A stretch of DNA of 56,191 bases, taken from contig JANBPK010001500.1 in the NCBI GenBank assembly GCA_027579435.1, forward strand, positions 1-56,191, given 5' to 3'. Source of the DNA: Candolleomyces eurysporus. Taxonomy: Eukaryota; Basidiomycota; Agaricomycetes; Agaricales; Psathyrellaceae. Made by a program: the position numbers and the translations under genes. How positions within the stretch are numbered: position 1 is the stretch's first letter; the number at the start of each line of letters is the position of its first letter. The notes beneath the pieces were generated by a model that did not search any database, was not told the DNA's origin, and saw only the letters and a program-made list of their open reading frames with translations. Below, piece by piece: positions 35,900-46,774 of the stretch.

Positions 35900-36133
35900 C
35901 TAGGCAATGATGCAATAGCCACCGCTTCCAGAGCTACCATCGCCTTCGAAGTCGGCAGGAATGTCCTTGTTGAACACGACGCAGTAGCCGCCGGATCCGG
36001 AGCTGCCATCTCCCTCCTTGTCGGCGGGAATATCCCTGGCAAAGATGACGCAGTATCCACCAGAGCCAGAGGAGCCGTCGCCCTCAGCGTCGATGGGGAT
36101 GTGAGTGGGCTTGATGGTGGTGAAGGAATCCAT
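35900..36133 (-). CDS. pheromone-type lipopeptide precursor with three tandem peptide copies
   Basis: This is an intronless 77-codon gene. The start MDSFTTIKPTHIPID is the usual opening of basidiomycete mating-pheromone precursors, and the end CIIA is a CaaX box for farnesylation, proteolysis and methylation. The peptide EGDGSSGSGGYC occurs three times at a 23-residue period (residues 17, 40, 63), each followed by a CaaX-like tetrapeptide: CVIF, CVVF and terminal CIIA. Spacers share IPxD (HIPID, RDIPAD, KDIPAD). Across the copies 11 of the 12 peptide codons vary synonymously while all 12 residues are identical, so the peptide itself has been conserved. A TATAAAAAG lies at about 36254-36262, some 120 bp upstream. 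No STE3-type receptor is visible nearby. The role as a mating pheromone is inferred; a non-mating lipopeptide is possible. Confidence 0.85.
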   Translation of the reverse strand: MDSFTTIKPTHIPIDAEGDGSSGSGGYCVIFARDIPADKEGDGSSGSGGYCVVFNKDIPADFEGDGSSGSGGYCIIA

Positions 36134-36629
36134 TTGAAAAATGAATGAGTGGTTGGTGGTGGGAGTTATTGAGGAGTGGTGCTCCAAAGAAGAGATTGTT
36201 GTAATCAACGAGGTCTGCGAGGAATTGGGGAATCGAGCCAGAAGTCGGTCTGCTTTTTATAAACTCTAAGACCAGGAGCTCCACTTTGACACTCTCCCTA
36301 TCTTTTGTTGAATACTCCCTGCGCTGCCTCCTTTGGACTCAATTGGACGAATCGCGAATAAATGAAATTTCAAGAGCATAGACCCGTGCAAAAATTATCA
36401 AAGACATTACCGGGGCCGCCAATGAAGCAGAACATTCAACGTTGACCTCTGCGATAGATTCATGAACTGGTCGAGAGCGGCGTGCGGGGATCCTTCCTGA
36501 AAACAATAAGAATGAGCCCTGTCCGTCAGGGGTGATTATATGTTATAACTAAGTCGATGTACGAATTTAGGATTTTTTTATTGTTCCCCGGCGTTCTAAC
36601 GAAATCAACCGGAACGGGCGTCTCTTCTA
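36134..36629. other. upstream region of the pheromone-type gene, no further gene
   Basis: Apart from the TATA box nothing coding is visible. Confidence 0.4.
36253..36262 (-). promoter_or_regulatory. TATA box of the pheromone-type gene
   Basis: On the minus strand TTTATAAAAAG stands about 120 bp before the ATG at 36133, a usual distance for a strongly expressed small fungal gene. Confidence 0.55.
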
Positions 36630-37260
36630 GCGCTTGAGGTAGACAATAGGAGCAGAAGGCACCAGGAGCTGCAGTCATTTAGCGTGGCTAAGCAGTAAGC
36701 ACCTATGTCATCGTTCAAGCATCAAGGAAGATGAGAGGAGATCGTACCAAGACTTTCTCCACCTTACCGAGACTGGCTTTGACATCAAAGGTCGCAGATC
36801 CGTTTGGATCAGGTTCGACTTCAACCGATTTCATGCGGAGGCGAGTAGTATCTATCCAGAAAGTCAGACTGCACAAACCCAAATTGTTCAGGAAAAATGA
36901 TAGAAGACCACGGCCAACTCAATTGAATTGAAATGGATATCCAGAAGCAAATGTGGTTGAGTTGAACGGTCGTGTTTTACTGAGGCAATCCAGATCGGAT
37001 ACGGGCCCGACCTTCGAAGAGTCAAGGTTTGTCGCCGTCTATCGCCCGCGTTGACCATTGCTAGTTATTGTACGCACCAAGCGGGAACATCGATGGGCTA
37101 TTTTGGACAAAAACAGATGAAGATGTCCCGAGAGAGGAAGTTGTGGGCGTGCGGTCCAGGGTGGATCTTTTGAAGTAAGGACCTCTTTGTTAGACTTCGT
37201 TGACCAATCTGTGTCTGTTTGGGCCTCTACACCCACAAAAATATTGCGTTCAAAAAGAAT
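36630..37260 (-). pseudogene. possible C-terminal exons of an unidentified minus-strand gene
   Basis: On the minus strand a coherent frame reads TTRLRMKSVEVEPDPNG, then SATFDVKASLGKVEKVL. A GT-AG intron (donor near 36746, acceptor near 36671) joins it to LLVPSAPIVYLKR and a stop at about 36630. Upstream at 37039-37236 an open stretch reads VGVEAQTDTDWSTKSNKEVL. No start codon or domain could be fixed, so this may be a truncated gene. The beta-strand-like ending resembles nothing I can name. Confidence 0.3.
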
Positions 37261-38143
37261 GATTGATCGAAGAATTTGAGGGTATATCAGCTGAAGTGCA
37301 GCTCATCGTGTCGAAATGCGCCATGGCTCAATCGAATTGATTTGAAGGACGTCGGCCATTGGAATTTCGAAAATTTACCTAACCATAACTCGTGCGCAGG
37401 AGCCTAAGAGGCACATGATTTACAGATCACACCCGGGACGGTGCTAAGTTCTTACTCTGAATAGCTGATTCTTGCTACCAGCTAAATCTCTTCACAATAA
37501 TAGGTGTTGCTCCCTGGGGACGCTAGATTTATGAGACGGTCAATTCAGATGTTGAGACTGACTGTACGGCCACGACTTCGAACTCTCGTCACCTACTATA
37601 ACTAGTCTCCCGAAGCTAGCAAATATTGAGTCCGAGAATACGATATACCGCTGCTGCTTACTATGAGCGATGTTGGCCCCGGTATTTGGCTTGGGTCTTA
37701 TCAAGGGTCTCCCTATACAAATCTACACATCCACAGCTTCGGAAGCTGTCCTAAAGGAGCCTCCATCTACTTGAGCTGGTGAATCCAAGCAGTGCTTAAT
37801 TACGGATATACACCGCCCTTCTCCCTGCCCTCTCGATATCTTTTGTAGAGCTTTTGTCCTACGCCTTGCCCCAGATAATCCTGGACGACCAGGTTGGTAT
37901 GGCAAACAAGCACCTTGTACAGCGTTGATATTGAAAAGCGGATGACCTCCTGTAGCCAGACCAACGAATATATGACTTTGCTCTCACTTTGTTCGGGAGA
38001 CGCACGTCGGCAAATTGGAGGATGGCAGTCATTTTGAGCGTCCGAACGGATCAGTGTATAGCCACAATCTAATCTAATCCGACCCGTCCTCATGGTACTA
38101 TACTCAACCCAACTACTGCCCGCGATCGCGATCTCCACATCTG
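37261..38143. other. intergenic, no gene recognised
   Basis: The minus-strand open frames at 37723-38147 follow the DUF6533 gene's stop and look like 3' untranslated or random sequence. Confidence 0.45.
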
Positions 38144-39853
38144 TCACAGGGACCCCTCCTCAGTGGTGACTTCGGTTCCAACCGAGTGTGTCACGGCGGG
38201 TTGAGCCTGGGCACATTTCCCAGCAAAGACCAAGGTTGAGATGGCTTGACGGTCTCTGTCTTTGTCCATCCCCGCTTTCCGGATGTTGATGAGCAGCCTA
38301 TTGGATAGTACTGGTCTCGAAAGAAGCAGAAATCCGCCAGCGTAGCTATACTTCTTCGGAACTCCTGGGGTATTGAATATGGCATTTGCTATTCCCGCGG
38401 CTAGGAATTGGCAAGCCGGTTCGTTGGGGTTGATGGACGACGACAGTCGAGTTAGTTGGATCATTGAGCTATGAAAAACTTCTGGAAGGAGGACTGACCG
38501 CAGATTGCCAAATAGTAAAATCCCCCGTCGTAAGCCAACACTTGGATGAGAGGACCTTGCGATTGGCGCAGCCGCTTGAACACCACTATCCCACTGAGAA
38601 GAGACAGGGCTTCCGAAACGCGGAAAGGAGTGACAGGTTAGCATAATATGAGGACCATGGGTGGGCACAGTACAAAACATGATTCAAGGAGTAAAGAGGA
38701 CGGGGACTCACCACTCTCGCGGGCAAGGACAATCCATTGGCCGATCGTCAAAAATACATCAGCACGCTCTGTGGGTTTGTATGCGCAGACATAGGGATGG
38801 TTGCTCCATAAAGTTGGGGATACAGCTAAATTTAAATATGAAGATCAGTCAAATTAGGGACTGACAATTAATCGCACCCTGTATCCGGTGAACGAAGTTG
38901 CTCATGAGGCAGAGTGATGTGGTAAGGAAGATCTGCATATTGGGCGGGGTGAATCGCGGGGCACACTGAGCAGACGGGCAGTGAACGCACNAAAATACGC
39001 TCCTGTCAGCGTATACAGGTACCGTTTCTTAGCGCCAAGCAGGGCATGCAAGCATAGCAACAGCATTCCTACAGTTTACAGTTAATTAACATCCTGGGAG
39101 ACAAAACACTGGGGCTGAGCTCAGTAAAATCAAGGCTGACTTACCGGTGCCAGAGTAGGCGACGATGAGTGACAAGACTAGAAGCACAAGCACATGATTA
39201 TTTGAGGCATTGACCATAGAGCAGCGTGAAGGCATATTTACCATTTCGAACGACGAACAGTCCCGAACACAGCTGTTTAGTTTCAGGTAAAGTTGAATGA
39301 ACACAACTCCGTGTGCTCAGATCAGAAAACTTACTCACGTTTAAGGGGAGCGGTGGTCCTGGGGACAGGCCCACGGTATTGATAAGGACGAGGGACCAAA
39401 AAAGCGAATACCTGCTTATCACGAAGAAAATCTTCCCAAGACCCCATTTCTCCGGCCATATGAGGCGCAGCTGAGCAAGTTAAGGTCGTGCCTCTACAAA
39501 GTCAGAAAGATTTGCCCCCATTGAGCAACGAACAAGCCGACCTCATCTTCAAACGTATCGAGATAATCGCATGCCTGTATATATGAATGTGTCAGAGGAC
39601 GTCTGAGAAAACGCTGGTCGAACGTCCAAGACATACGTAAATTGTCAGTACGGCCACTACGTGGAGAGCGTGAGCCAAAGAGACGAGCGAGTGAGAACAA
39701 GCTATCTGTGTTGAAAGAAAGCTGCACGCACCACCCAGGTACTTGTTTGGATCAGGTTAGTAGACGATTCGCGATGACTGCACATTTACGCACATCATCA
39801 ATCGTGGAAGCTTGAAGGACGTCGAGAGGTAAAGAGCCCTTCGGAGCCGACAT
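38144..39853 (-). CDS. DUF6533-type seven-transmembrane protein
   Basis: This intron-rich gene runs from ATG 39853 (MSAPKGSLPLDVLQAST) to TGA 38144-38146. The diagnostic DUF6533 block is split over short exons: YLGVAVLTIYACDYLDTFEDE, then RLIWPEKWGLGKIFFVISRY. Membrane-like segments follow (SLFWSLVLINTVGL, LSLIVAYSGTGMLLLCLHALLGA, IFLTTSLCLMSNF, ALSLLSGIVVFKRLRQ, YDGGFYYLAICG). The typical ending is FLLLSRPVLSNRLLINIRKAG with a short cytosolic tail. At least ten GT-AG introns of about 50-80 nt keep the frame; one N at 38991 sits at an exon edge. The family is a large agaricomycete group of multi-pass membrane proteins of unknown role, sometimes loosely compared with fungal receptors. It lies about 2 kb from the pheromone-type gene. 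That adjacency is suggestive, but nothing in the sequence shows pheromone binding. Confidence 0.85.
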
Positions 39854-41329
39854 TTCGAACTCAAGACTTTGGAGGGTGAAGAGGCCCACAGCTGAGAACG
39901 TTATCTTTAAAAGATAGGTGCATTCATTCAATGTATCATGTTGGCCACCTTCTCCAGTCAGGGCAAAGCGCTCATGGTCAGCGCTGGCCTTCCGGGGATC
40001 CGGAGGTTGGTTTTTTGCGATCCTGAATATATTGCCTAATGAGAAAAAACGATTGTCACGGATCATGTTTCGCTTACTGTGATTGAGGAATTTAAAAACA
40101 CAGGACAATGCTACAGTGTTCTAGCGGTCCTTGAGACACCATTTTATTTAAACAAAATTATAACGTGACTATTGATTCTGCTACAATCAAAACTTTATAA
40201 ATTATTGAAGGACCATATATTGAAGATGATATTCTAAAAATTACGGTGAATGATAGTCACTGTGGGTTTGAGCCTATTTGCTCGTCTGGGAAACGATAAG
40301 TAAACGGGAAGTGTGGACAATCTTTCCTTTTTATTTACAATATATGTTTTTTGTCTTTAACCATTAGGGAAAGGGTGATTAATAATTCAATTTGCGCCAG
40401 GTCATTTCCACACTGTTTTGTCGCAATGCCAAACAAGTCTTTGATCCTGAGAGAAATTGGTAAGTGCAAACTTTGCAAACAACATATTCAACCTACGCTG
40501 CAATGAGTATATTTGCTGACTTTATTTTTATAGCATTACACCTTGCCGAAAACTGGATGGGAAAGATTGCATTTATTTATATATTTATAGCATTTTTGAC
40601 GAGCCAGCATTGGAAGCATTTGCCAACTTATTCCCTGTCTTATTTGCAAGTACCATTCTCCTCATTTGAATGGCCAATGAAACTTCTTTTTCTCCAGTGC
40701 CCTGCAAATGGGATTTCACAGAGTGGGTAAATAAATTGATAGTGCTCGAAGTTGATTTTATGGAAATTGAGAGCAAATATTATCATTCCTATGTTGGTCG
40801 CATATCATGTTTCACATTAGGGCCGGCAGACGCGGAAAACAGAAATGTCCAATGTGTTTACGGAGCGCGAACATGGATGTGGAATTTTATGTATGCGTCT
40901 CAGTCAAAGTCAAAATTTGATGAACCAACAAATAATCGTGGAGGGCGGTCATGAATGCATACATGCGAGTCAACGATCGCGAACGTGAATTCCGTTTGGT
41001 CGATGGGCAAAGGTCGGCAACCTAGCCGCGGCCGTAGCCATTGGCGGTATCTCACTGGGATCGGCTGCAGATGCTACCAGAAAGGACGCCGCGGCGAATG
41101 AAAGCACGGTATCAGGGGAGTCGAATAGAATTTAGGTCAGCGTTGGAGAAGAGTCAAGGTTGCAATCGCGAGCGGGAGAGGCTGAGCAGGAGTAATTGAA
41201 CGAACCAATAAATAATTCTAGACGAGAAGTAACGGATCCAGACTCGCGATCTTCAGATCAAGCATATGGATGCGTGGGTTCGACACGGCCATGGTTGTTG
41301 TGAGCAATTCTGAATGTTCAATGTCGTTT
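39854..41329. other. AT-rich intergenic region with a duplicate gene fragment
   Basis: 40130-40950 is markedly AT-rich and has no identifiable gene. Bases 40995-41130 resemble 43590-43775 inside the neighbouring gene (ggtatctcactgggatcgg against ggtatttcgttgggattgg, followed by cagatgct.cc.g.aaggacgcc), so a fragment of that gene or of a paralogue has been copied here. Confidence 0.45.
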
Positions 41330-44298
41330 GGTCAGATTAGATCGAAGAGCAATCGATGACTGACTCACTCAAGAATGGAGGGGTCATGGACGAAGTCAAT
41401 GGGATTACCCCCTTCTTGAGGACGAAGATCATTGCGGAGCCACTGGGGCTGTTGACGTAACCATCCGGGATCGTAAAGTTCCATTGGAAGACCTGCAATA
41501 GGTGGGCGGTTCGAAACGATGCTGGATGTTCGGCGTTCATGAGGTTCAGCTCCTGCGGTGGCTCTCCTGACAGGGCGGAAACGACGATGGCGATGAAGCA
41601 AGTCAAGAGTTCGAAAGCATTGGGTCGCTGCAGGATGCCTCCAAGGCACTTTGCGTGCAAGATACAGGCGACGGCCTGACCCATGGTCACTCTCATCCGT
41701 GCTGGTCCCATCGATGCCATAGAGCCGGAGGATTGGGATGAACTTTTCCGTTTCGACAAAGCTGCTTGCAGCTCGTATTCTTCGATAATAAAGCTATCAT
41801 CGCTATCAGTACGTGTCCCGCCTAAAGCAAAATGAGGTTCGAACCCATTTCTTTCGCTCCCGCCGACGGGTAGTCCGCAACGTTGCATCGCGCCGCGGTG
41901 GTGAAGCGGTCATCAACGCCTGGCGGCGAACTGAGCGGAACCGGGCAACGTATAGATTCTTCACAGCAGTTCGATCAGCGTTGAGAGCTTCTGGAAGGTC
42001 CGAGGACAGGAAGGCATCTGTAAACACCATGGTCGCTGACTTGTTCCAAGGAGAGTTAACTTGATCTGTGAGATCAGGTCGAAAGTCGTCTATGGTGCAT
42101 GCAGGCCCTTGTGATGGGTCCCAAGCTCTGATGCGAGCAGGGTCCGGAACATCTGGATGAACGATATGTTTCCAAAATCGGCGGATAGCACGCTACAATG
42201 GGATCAATTTTCTGGTCAAAGAAAGCCAGAGCTCAGAAATTTCACATACTGCCAATGCATTCCGTTGGCGAGATCTCTGAGCCGGTTGAACGCTTTCAAG
42301 GCGGGGCCCTTGCGGGTGAGCAAAGTTTCCTTCTGCTGGCCGATGCTGCTCTCCCCGGATCAAGCGATGGGTTTCGCTGAGCCCCGCGACCACAGTCGCC
42401 AGCTGTTGCCGCAATGCGTTGATCTCGTGAGCAAGGGAAGGAATCTGAATATATCAGGGTGCAGCATGAGCACGATGTTATTGATAAATGTTGCTACATG
42501 TACACACCTGAGGTTCAGTCGAACGGGCCGCAAGATCTTGTAATTGCTGTCGAATTGTAGCGACATCTTCCAGAATACTGAGATCTGAGTTGCCGGGAAC
42601 CTGCGCGGTTTGAGCAGTTAAAATCCGAGTTCAAGCTGATTGATTGCGTACTTACCACCGGGAAGTGGGGGACGAAAGAGGGGGCGGGATGTCGAAAAGA
42701 TGTTCCTGGTTGAGCTAATGCAGGTGTCTCAGCACGACTATGGCCTAGTGCAATGGATGCGGCGACGCTGGGGGTTTGAAGACTCTGAGATCCATCCAGT
42801 GTCGGGGTGTTGTCAGACATTTCCTATACGTATGAGGAATCAATAAAGATCGCAACTAGGGTGATCACAAACGCACGGAGTCTTCGTCCGTAGCTATGCT
42901 TCGCGTTGCCAAACTACCTGTTGCTGATGAACTCCTGCCGTCCCGCTGACTGGCATGATGTATTAAATCGGCATAGGTTACGTTCGTATCGAAGAGCTTT
43001 CGACAAAATGAGTTTGGACGCACTGAGCCATCGGATCTAGAGAACTCACCGTACTCGTGAGTGTTGACGCCCACTGTACGTGATCTGTCAGTCATGAAAG
43101 GTTGGTGATTAGGTAGGGACGTTTGTATGGAATGCGGGAACTGACCAGGAAGGGAGGAATCCAGATGGGTGCTGTGCCCACCATTTGGGATGGTCGAAGG
43201 GCCAGCAGCTTGAGTGTAATTATCGCCGTTCGACGCTCCGTGCGAAGAGACGGGGTGCACGCTGGAAGGTGGAAATGAATGCAGATACCAAGGTACAGCC
43301 GCAAGTCGGGAATCATAGCGATGTACTGCAGCACAAAATCCTCAGCGGGAGAATCGAAATGACAGGAGAGAGGCCAACCTGGATTTGTCGGAGTTATCGA
43401 CCCCTGGGAGAGTTCATCGCCCCCCTACGTTGAGAAGCACGATGCGGTCAAGTAAGCATTCAATCTGTCGTCAATGGACACAAACAGCAGGGACTGACCG
43501 ACGCTAGTTGGGGTCACAGAACCAGATGCGGATGTGCTGCTGACCGACGAACTTCTCAAACCAGTCTCATTTTCGACTTCCATTTGACGATGATGGGCGA
43601 AGGTCGGTGAAGCTGGGGGTACATCTGTAGCCCCAGCCGTAGGAAATATAGGGCGCTGCAATTCCGTAAAGGAAGAGGGCAATATTTCGGGTATTTCGTT
43701 GGGATTGGTCGCAGATGCTGCCGGGAAGGATGCCACCGAGGATTGAAGCACATCTTCAGGGACTTCAGGGGACGTGTGCAACGATGGCTGAGTGGAGGAC
43801 GAACCCTCGTTTGATTCGGAGGTAACGCTGGAGGCTGCTGAGGGAGGTAGCGGGCCTGAGGCCTGAATCAAGGCACCNGGGGGGTGTAAGCGCCTGTGAA
43901 GTCCCTTGGCTTGGAACTGTTGAGGATGCCGCCCCTTCACGGGCGTTGGGTGCTGGAGGAGGGTGCAAAACGGAGGGTGCAGCTGGGTACGGGGTCGCGA
44001 CAGTGTGTGAGGTTGAAGACTGGCCCAACTCTGCATACTATTGAGTAATGAAAGCATCGAAGTATCCAGCACGAAACGGCTCACCGCCACGCCGAACGAT
44101 GCTGTGGATTGCGGATTGCAATGAAGGGCGATCGTACTCGGCCACTCGCAAGGCAGCATTTCTTTGATACATCCGTTGCTCTAGGGCGGGTATATCCTCT
44201 CCTCTAGGATACGGCGAGGTAGGCCCCTGGCCCCTGTGGCCATGGTGGGTCGGGGGAGGGGACTGTGACGGCCAGCGACCGCGGTGACCTTGAGACAT
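41330..44298 (-). CDS. agaricomycete-specific protein of unknown function, multi-exon
   Basis: The gene starts MSQGHRGRWPSQSPPPTHHG at 44298. It continues through several exons of Ser/Pro/Thr-rich, probably disordered sequence (GASNGDNYTQAAGPSTIPNG, MSDNTPTLDGSQSLQTPSVA). A coiled-coil-like piece follows (ILEDVATIRQQLQDLAARST, SLAHEINALRQQLATVVAGL), then a domain IRRFWKHIVHPDVPDPARIR, CTIDDFRPDLTDQVNSPWNK, SATMVFTDAFLSSD and RSVRRQALM, and a basic stretch. The DDFRxDL...SxWNKSA pattern recalls a large uncharacterised agaricomycete family that I know only by such motifs. An N at 43878 breaks the frame artificially. A stop-like TAG just before RAIRRFWK suggests that I misplaced one splice site or that the gene is damaged. 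The 3' part (41337-41888) is open but its joins are unclear. Confidence 0.45.
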
Positions 44299-44655
44299 GA
44301 CCGATCGAGTGAATGTGAGCGTTGTGTGCTATGCGTGACTTCAGCCATGGAGGAGTACTTATACTTGAGGGAGGCGTCAAACATCTGAGGAAAATGGTGA
44401 AAGGAGGCACGCCTCGTGGCACGCCTTCAGTGATCCGCCCTCACATGAGCCGCGACATGAGGTAGGTTCGGATCAGCCTTGCCATGATGGCGCAACACAT
44501 GGTCTCCGTAGCTGACGAAGAAGCGGATACCGCCTTACTCGAGCTTCACCAATACCAGCTGAAACGTGCACCGCAGGCCATGCATGAAACTCTGAATATG
44601 TCTGATCAAGATTCCAGAATGTGAACTGTGAACAGATGTTAGCTGCTTTTTAACG

Positions 44656-44666
44656 TATAAAAAGGT
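44656..44666 (+). promoter_or_regulatory. TATA box
   Basis: GTATAAAAAGG lies about 50 bp before the ATG at 44711-44714 of the following gene. Confidence 0.5.
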
Positions 44667-44710
44667 TTATCAGCCGTCTGGATTGGTTCGCCATTTCCGT
44701 CTGGATCTCG

Positions 44711-45869
44711 ATGATGTCTTGCATAACTGTCACCTCCGCTCTCACAATTCCTCCATATGATGCACCTTACTCTCGCCTTGTTGTTGAGGTCAACGGAACC
44801 ACCTTCCTTGACGCAACCCAATTGCTAGCTGTGCAAGGTTCATCCCAAGCTCGAGGTACGCAAGCTCGACTAGCTATAGGACAACTTTGGATTGTACAAC
44901 TTTTCTGATCGTCGGCGCCTCAGACTGTGCCAACATTGTACATCGTTCTGGTCTCGTACAGGCCTGGCATTCGGTGAGGATTTTCCATTGTCTTTCAACA
45001 GTTGCAGGATTCTGAATGGGGATTTGTTCAGGAACAGAGTGCCTTTGATGGCGACTTCGAAATGCTGGATCTGTCGGTGAGCAACCGTTTTTCACAAGTT
45101 CGGCGAGAATTACAAACTCTTCATCTAGGAAACAACTAGAGTGGTCGAAACAGCTCCTGAAGCTGCCCAATGGTCCCAATGGCAAGAATCCGCGCAGCAA
45201 TACTTCTTTCCGCCTGCGTCTGCAGAGACCCCAGCTCCTATGGCCTCATCCGTCAGAGCTCCCGACATATCAGGTGCTATGAATGGCGGGTGCTTCTCTC
45301 TGGGTCAGTTTCCGAGCCATGAAGTGCCTGCTTCTCACTGGACTATTCAACACAACCCAAGCGACTTGTCATCGATAGGACCATCTCAAAATGTGAATGC
45401 TCTTTCTCACCCGTCGTTCAATCCGGGGGTAGCATTCGTGACTCCCCACCCATCGATCTCTGTCAATTCTGAAGTCAGTCCTGAAGCCGCCCACTCTGCC
45501 AGTCAAGAGTCGTACAGCTGGCTTCTCGACGAGCTTTCGACGGCTCAAGCGTCCGGCCAAGAGTCGTACAGCTGGCTCCTCAACAACGTTCACAACGCTG
45601 AGCTTTCGACGGCTGAGACGTCGGGAGCTGTGATCCTGGAACCTGGGGAGTATAGACCGCCGATAGCTCCGTCTGAAAGCAGCACGAGTCCTTCCGAGCA
45701 AGCTTGCCAGGTGGGTGCACTTCCTCCTCTAAAGGCGTACAATCGAATATTCAACCCTGGTTTGCAGCATAGTGACCTCTTACGTGATGTACGGGACGTC
45801 ATGAATGGCATCCGTGGCATTCTGCAGGTGTGGTTGCCGTCGGCCATCCTCAACCCTCAACAATCTTGA
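44711..45869 (+). CDS. hypothetical Ser-rich protein, multi-exon
   Basis: A good TATA box precedes ATG codons at 44711 and 44714 (MSCITVTSALTIPPYDAPYS). The last exon is long and open (about 45130-45869) and reads on from DSEWGFVQEQSAFDGDFEML into ETTRVVETAPEAAQWSQWQE; the join across the intron ending near 45129 is in frame. The first two introns are uncertain. An internal duplication QESYSWLL (near 45506 and 45560) with flanking ELSTAxxSG marks a short tandem repeat. The C-terminus HSDLLRDVRDVMNGIRGIL is helical. No family is recognised. The gene is divergent from the minus-strand gene at 44298 and may share its promoter region. Confidence 0.5.
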
Positions 45870-46488
45870 AGCGTCATCGTGCCTGCAGCGTAATTAGGCT
45901 TGTGAATATTTATGAGATAGAATGGGGAAGTGCGATACAATGGACTCTATTTATATGATCGTCGTGCAAGTAAGAGTACTTCTGGCGGTGAACGAAGACG
46001 GCGAATGTTCCTCCAGTCCTGCGACGTCGAGGTCATGAGCAAGGGACACAAAGCGGAGTGGATATAGCTGCCACGGGGGCATCGAGAAAAGGCAATTTTC
46101 GAGAAATTTCCGCGGCGTAAAGGCCCGTGTAATATATGGGATAGGCTGCCTCATCCATAGGTGTGGCAGGTGCACCTGTGCGTTCAACGTCCAAGCTCAA
46201 TATGGGATCCGAAGTCAGCGCCGAGGCCGGGCTCAGTGCCTCGCCACACGCATACCAACACATCCCATCTACAGCAGTTCCGGATCCGGAGGGAAAACCG
46301 GCAAAGCCAACGCTTTCTCCGATTTGAGAAGATTGGGTTAGAAGTTAAATTGGGTCCGGAGCGTGAAGCGGCCGAAGAGAGAGCTCTCAGCTCATCACTC
46401 ACCCATGCAGGTGGCAACGAAGCGGTGGTGGTGCAGCATGCAGCACGCACCCTACTTGCGATCTCAAGCAACAATCCTTGGCAGCGTG

Positions 46489-46578
46489 GAGGCGCAACAC
46501 GAGGATTCAGCTCCTGACGCGATCATGATACGCGATCATGATGATCGCGTCAGGAGCTGAATCCTCGTGTTGCGCCTC
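46489..46578. repeat. palindrome with 38-bp perfect arms
   Basis: 46489-46526 is the exact reverse complement of 46541-46578, with a 14-base loop. It can form a cruciform or hairpin. It might be a genuine fold-back or an assembly chimera. Confidence 0.9.
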
Positions 46579-46710
46579 GATCGCCAATTAATGCGGTGGT
46601 ACGGTAATGCCACCGATTGCCCACATGTTGCGCCACCTACGCCACATACAGGAACAGAAACGCGCTCGAGGATCCAGGAAGCTTCCAGTTTGGGGAGCGG
46701 TCGAGTATAT

Positions 46711-46719
46711 AAGGTGTAA
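46711..46719 (+). promoter_or_regulatory. TATA box of the RING-finger gene
   Basis: TATATAAGG stands about 60 bp before the ATG at 46775. Confidence 0.5.
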
Positions 46720-46774
46720 AATTTGGTCGTGAAAGGATCACCAACCAGAACACCGATCGCCGCTCAACTGAACT

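Larger units (their letters stand above)
45870..46774. other. intergenic: decayed paralogue fragment and a palindrome
   Basis: 45970-46300 resembles 52700-52900 on both sides (gggatccgaagtcagcgccgag against gggatccaagccaacgccgag, and gcggaaatttctcg against gatggaaattcctc on the minus strand), with the start ATG of the other copy missing here. A near-perfect palindrome follows at 46489-46578. A TATATAAGG near 46711 belongs to the RING gene. Confidence 0.5.

Noticed and set aside
36630..40110. STE3-type pheromone receptor near the pheromone-like gene
   Set aside because: The membrane protein here carries the DUF6533 motif (RLIWPEKWGLGKIFF) and none of the STE3 motifs. No other multi-pass frame is present.
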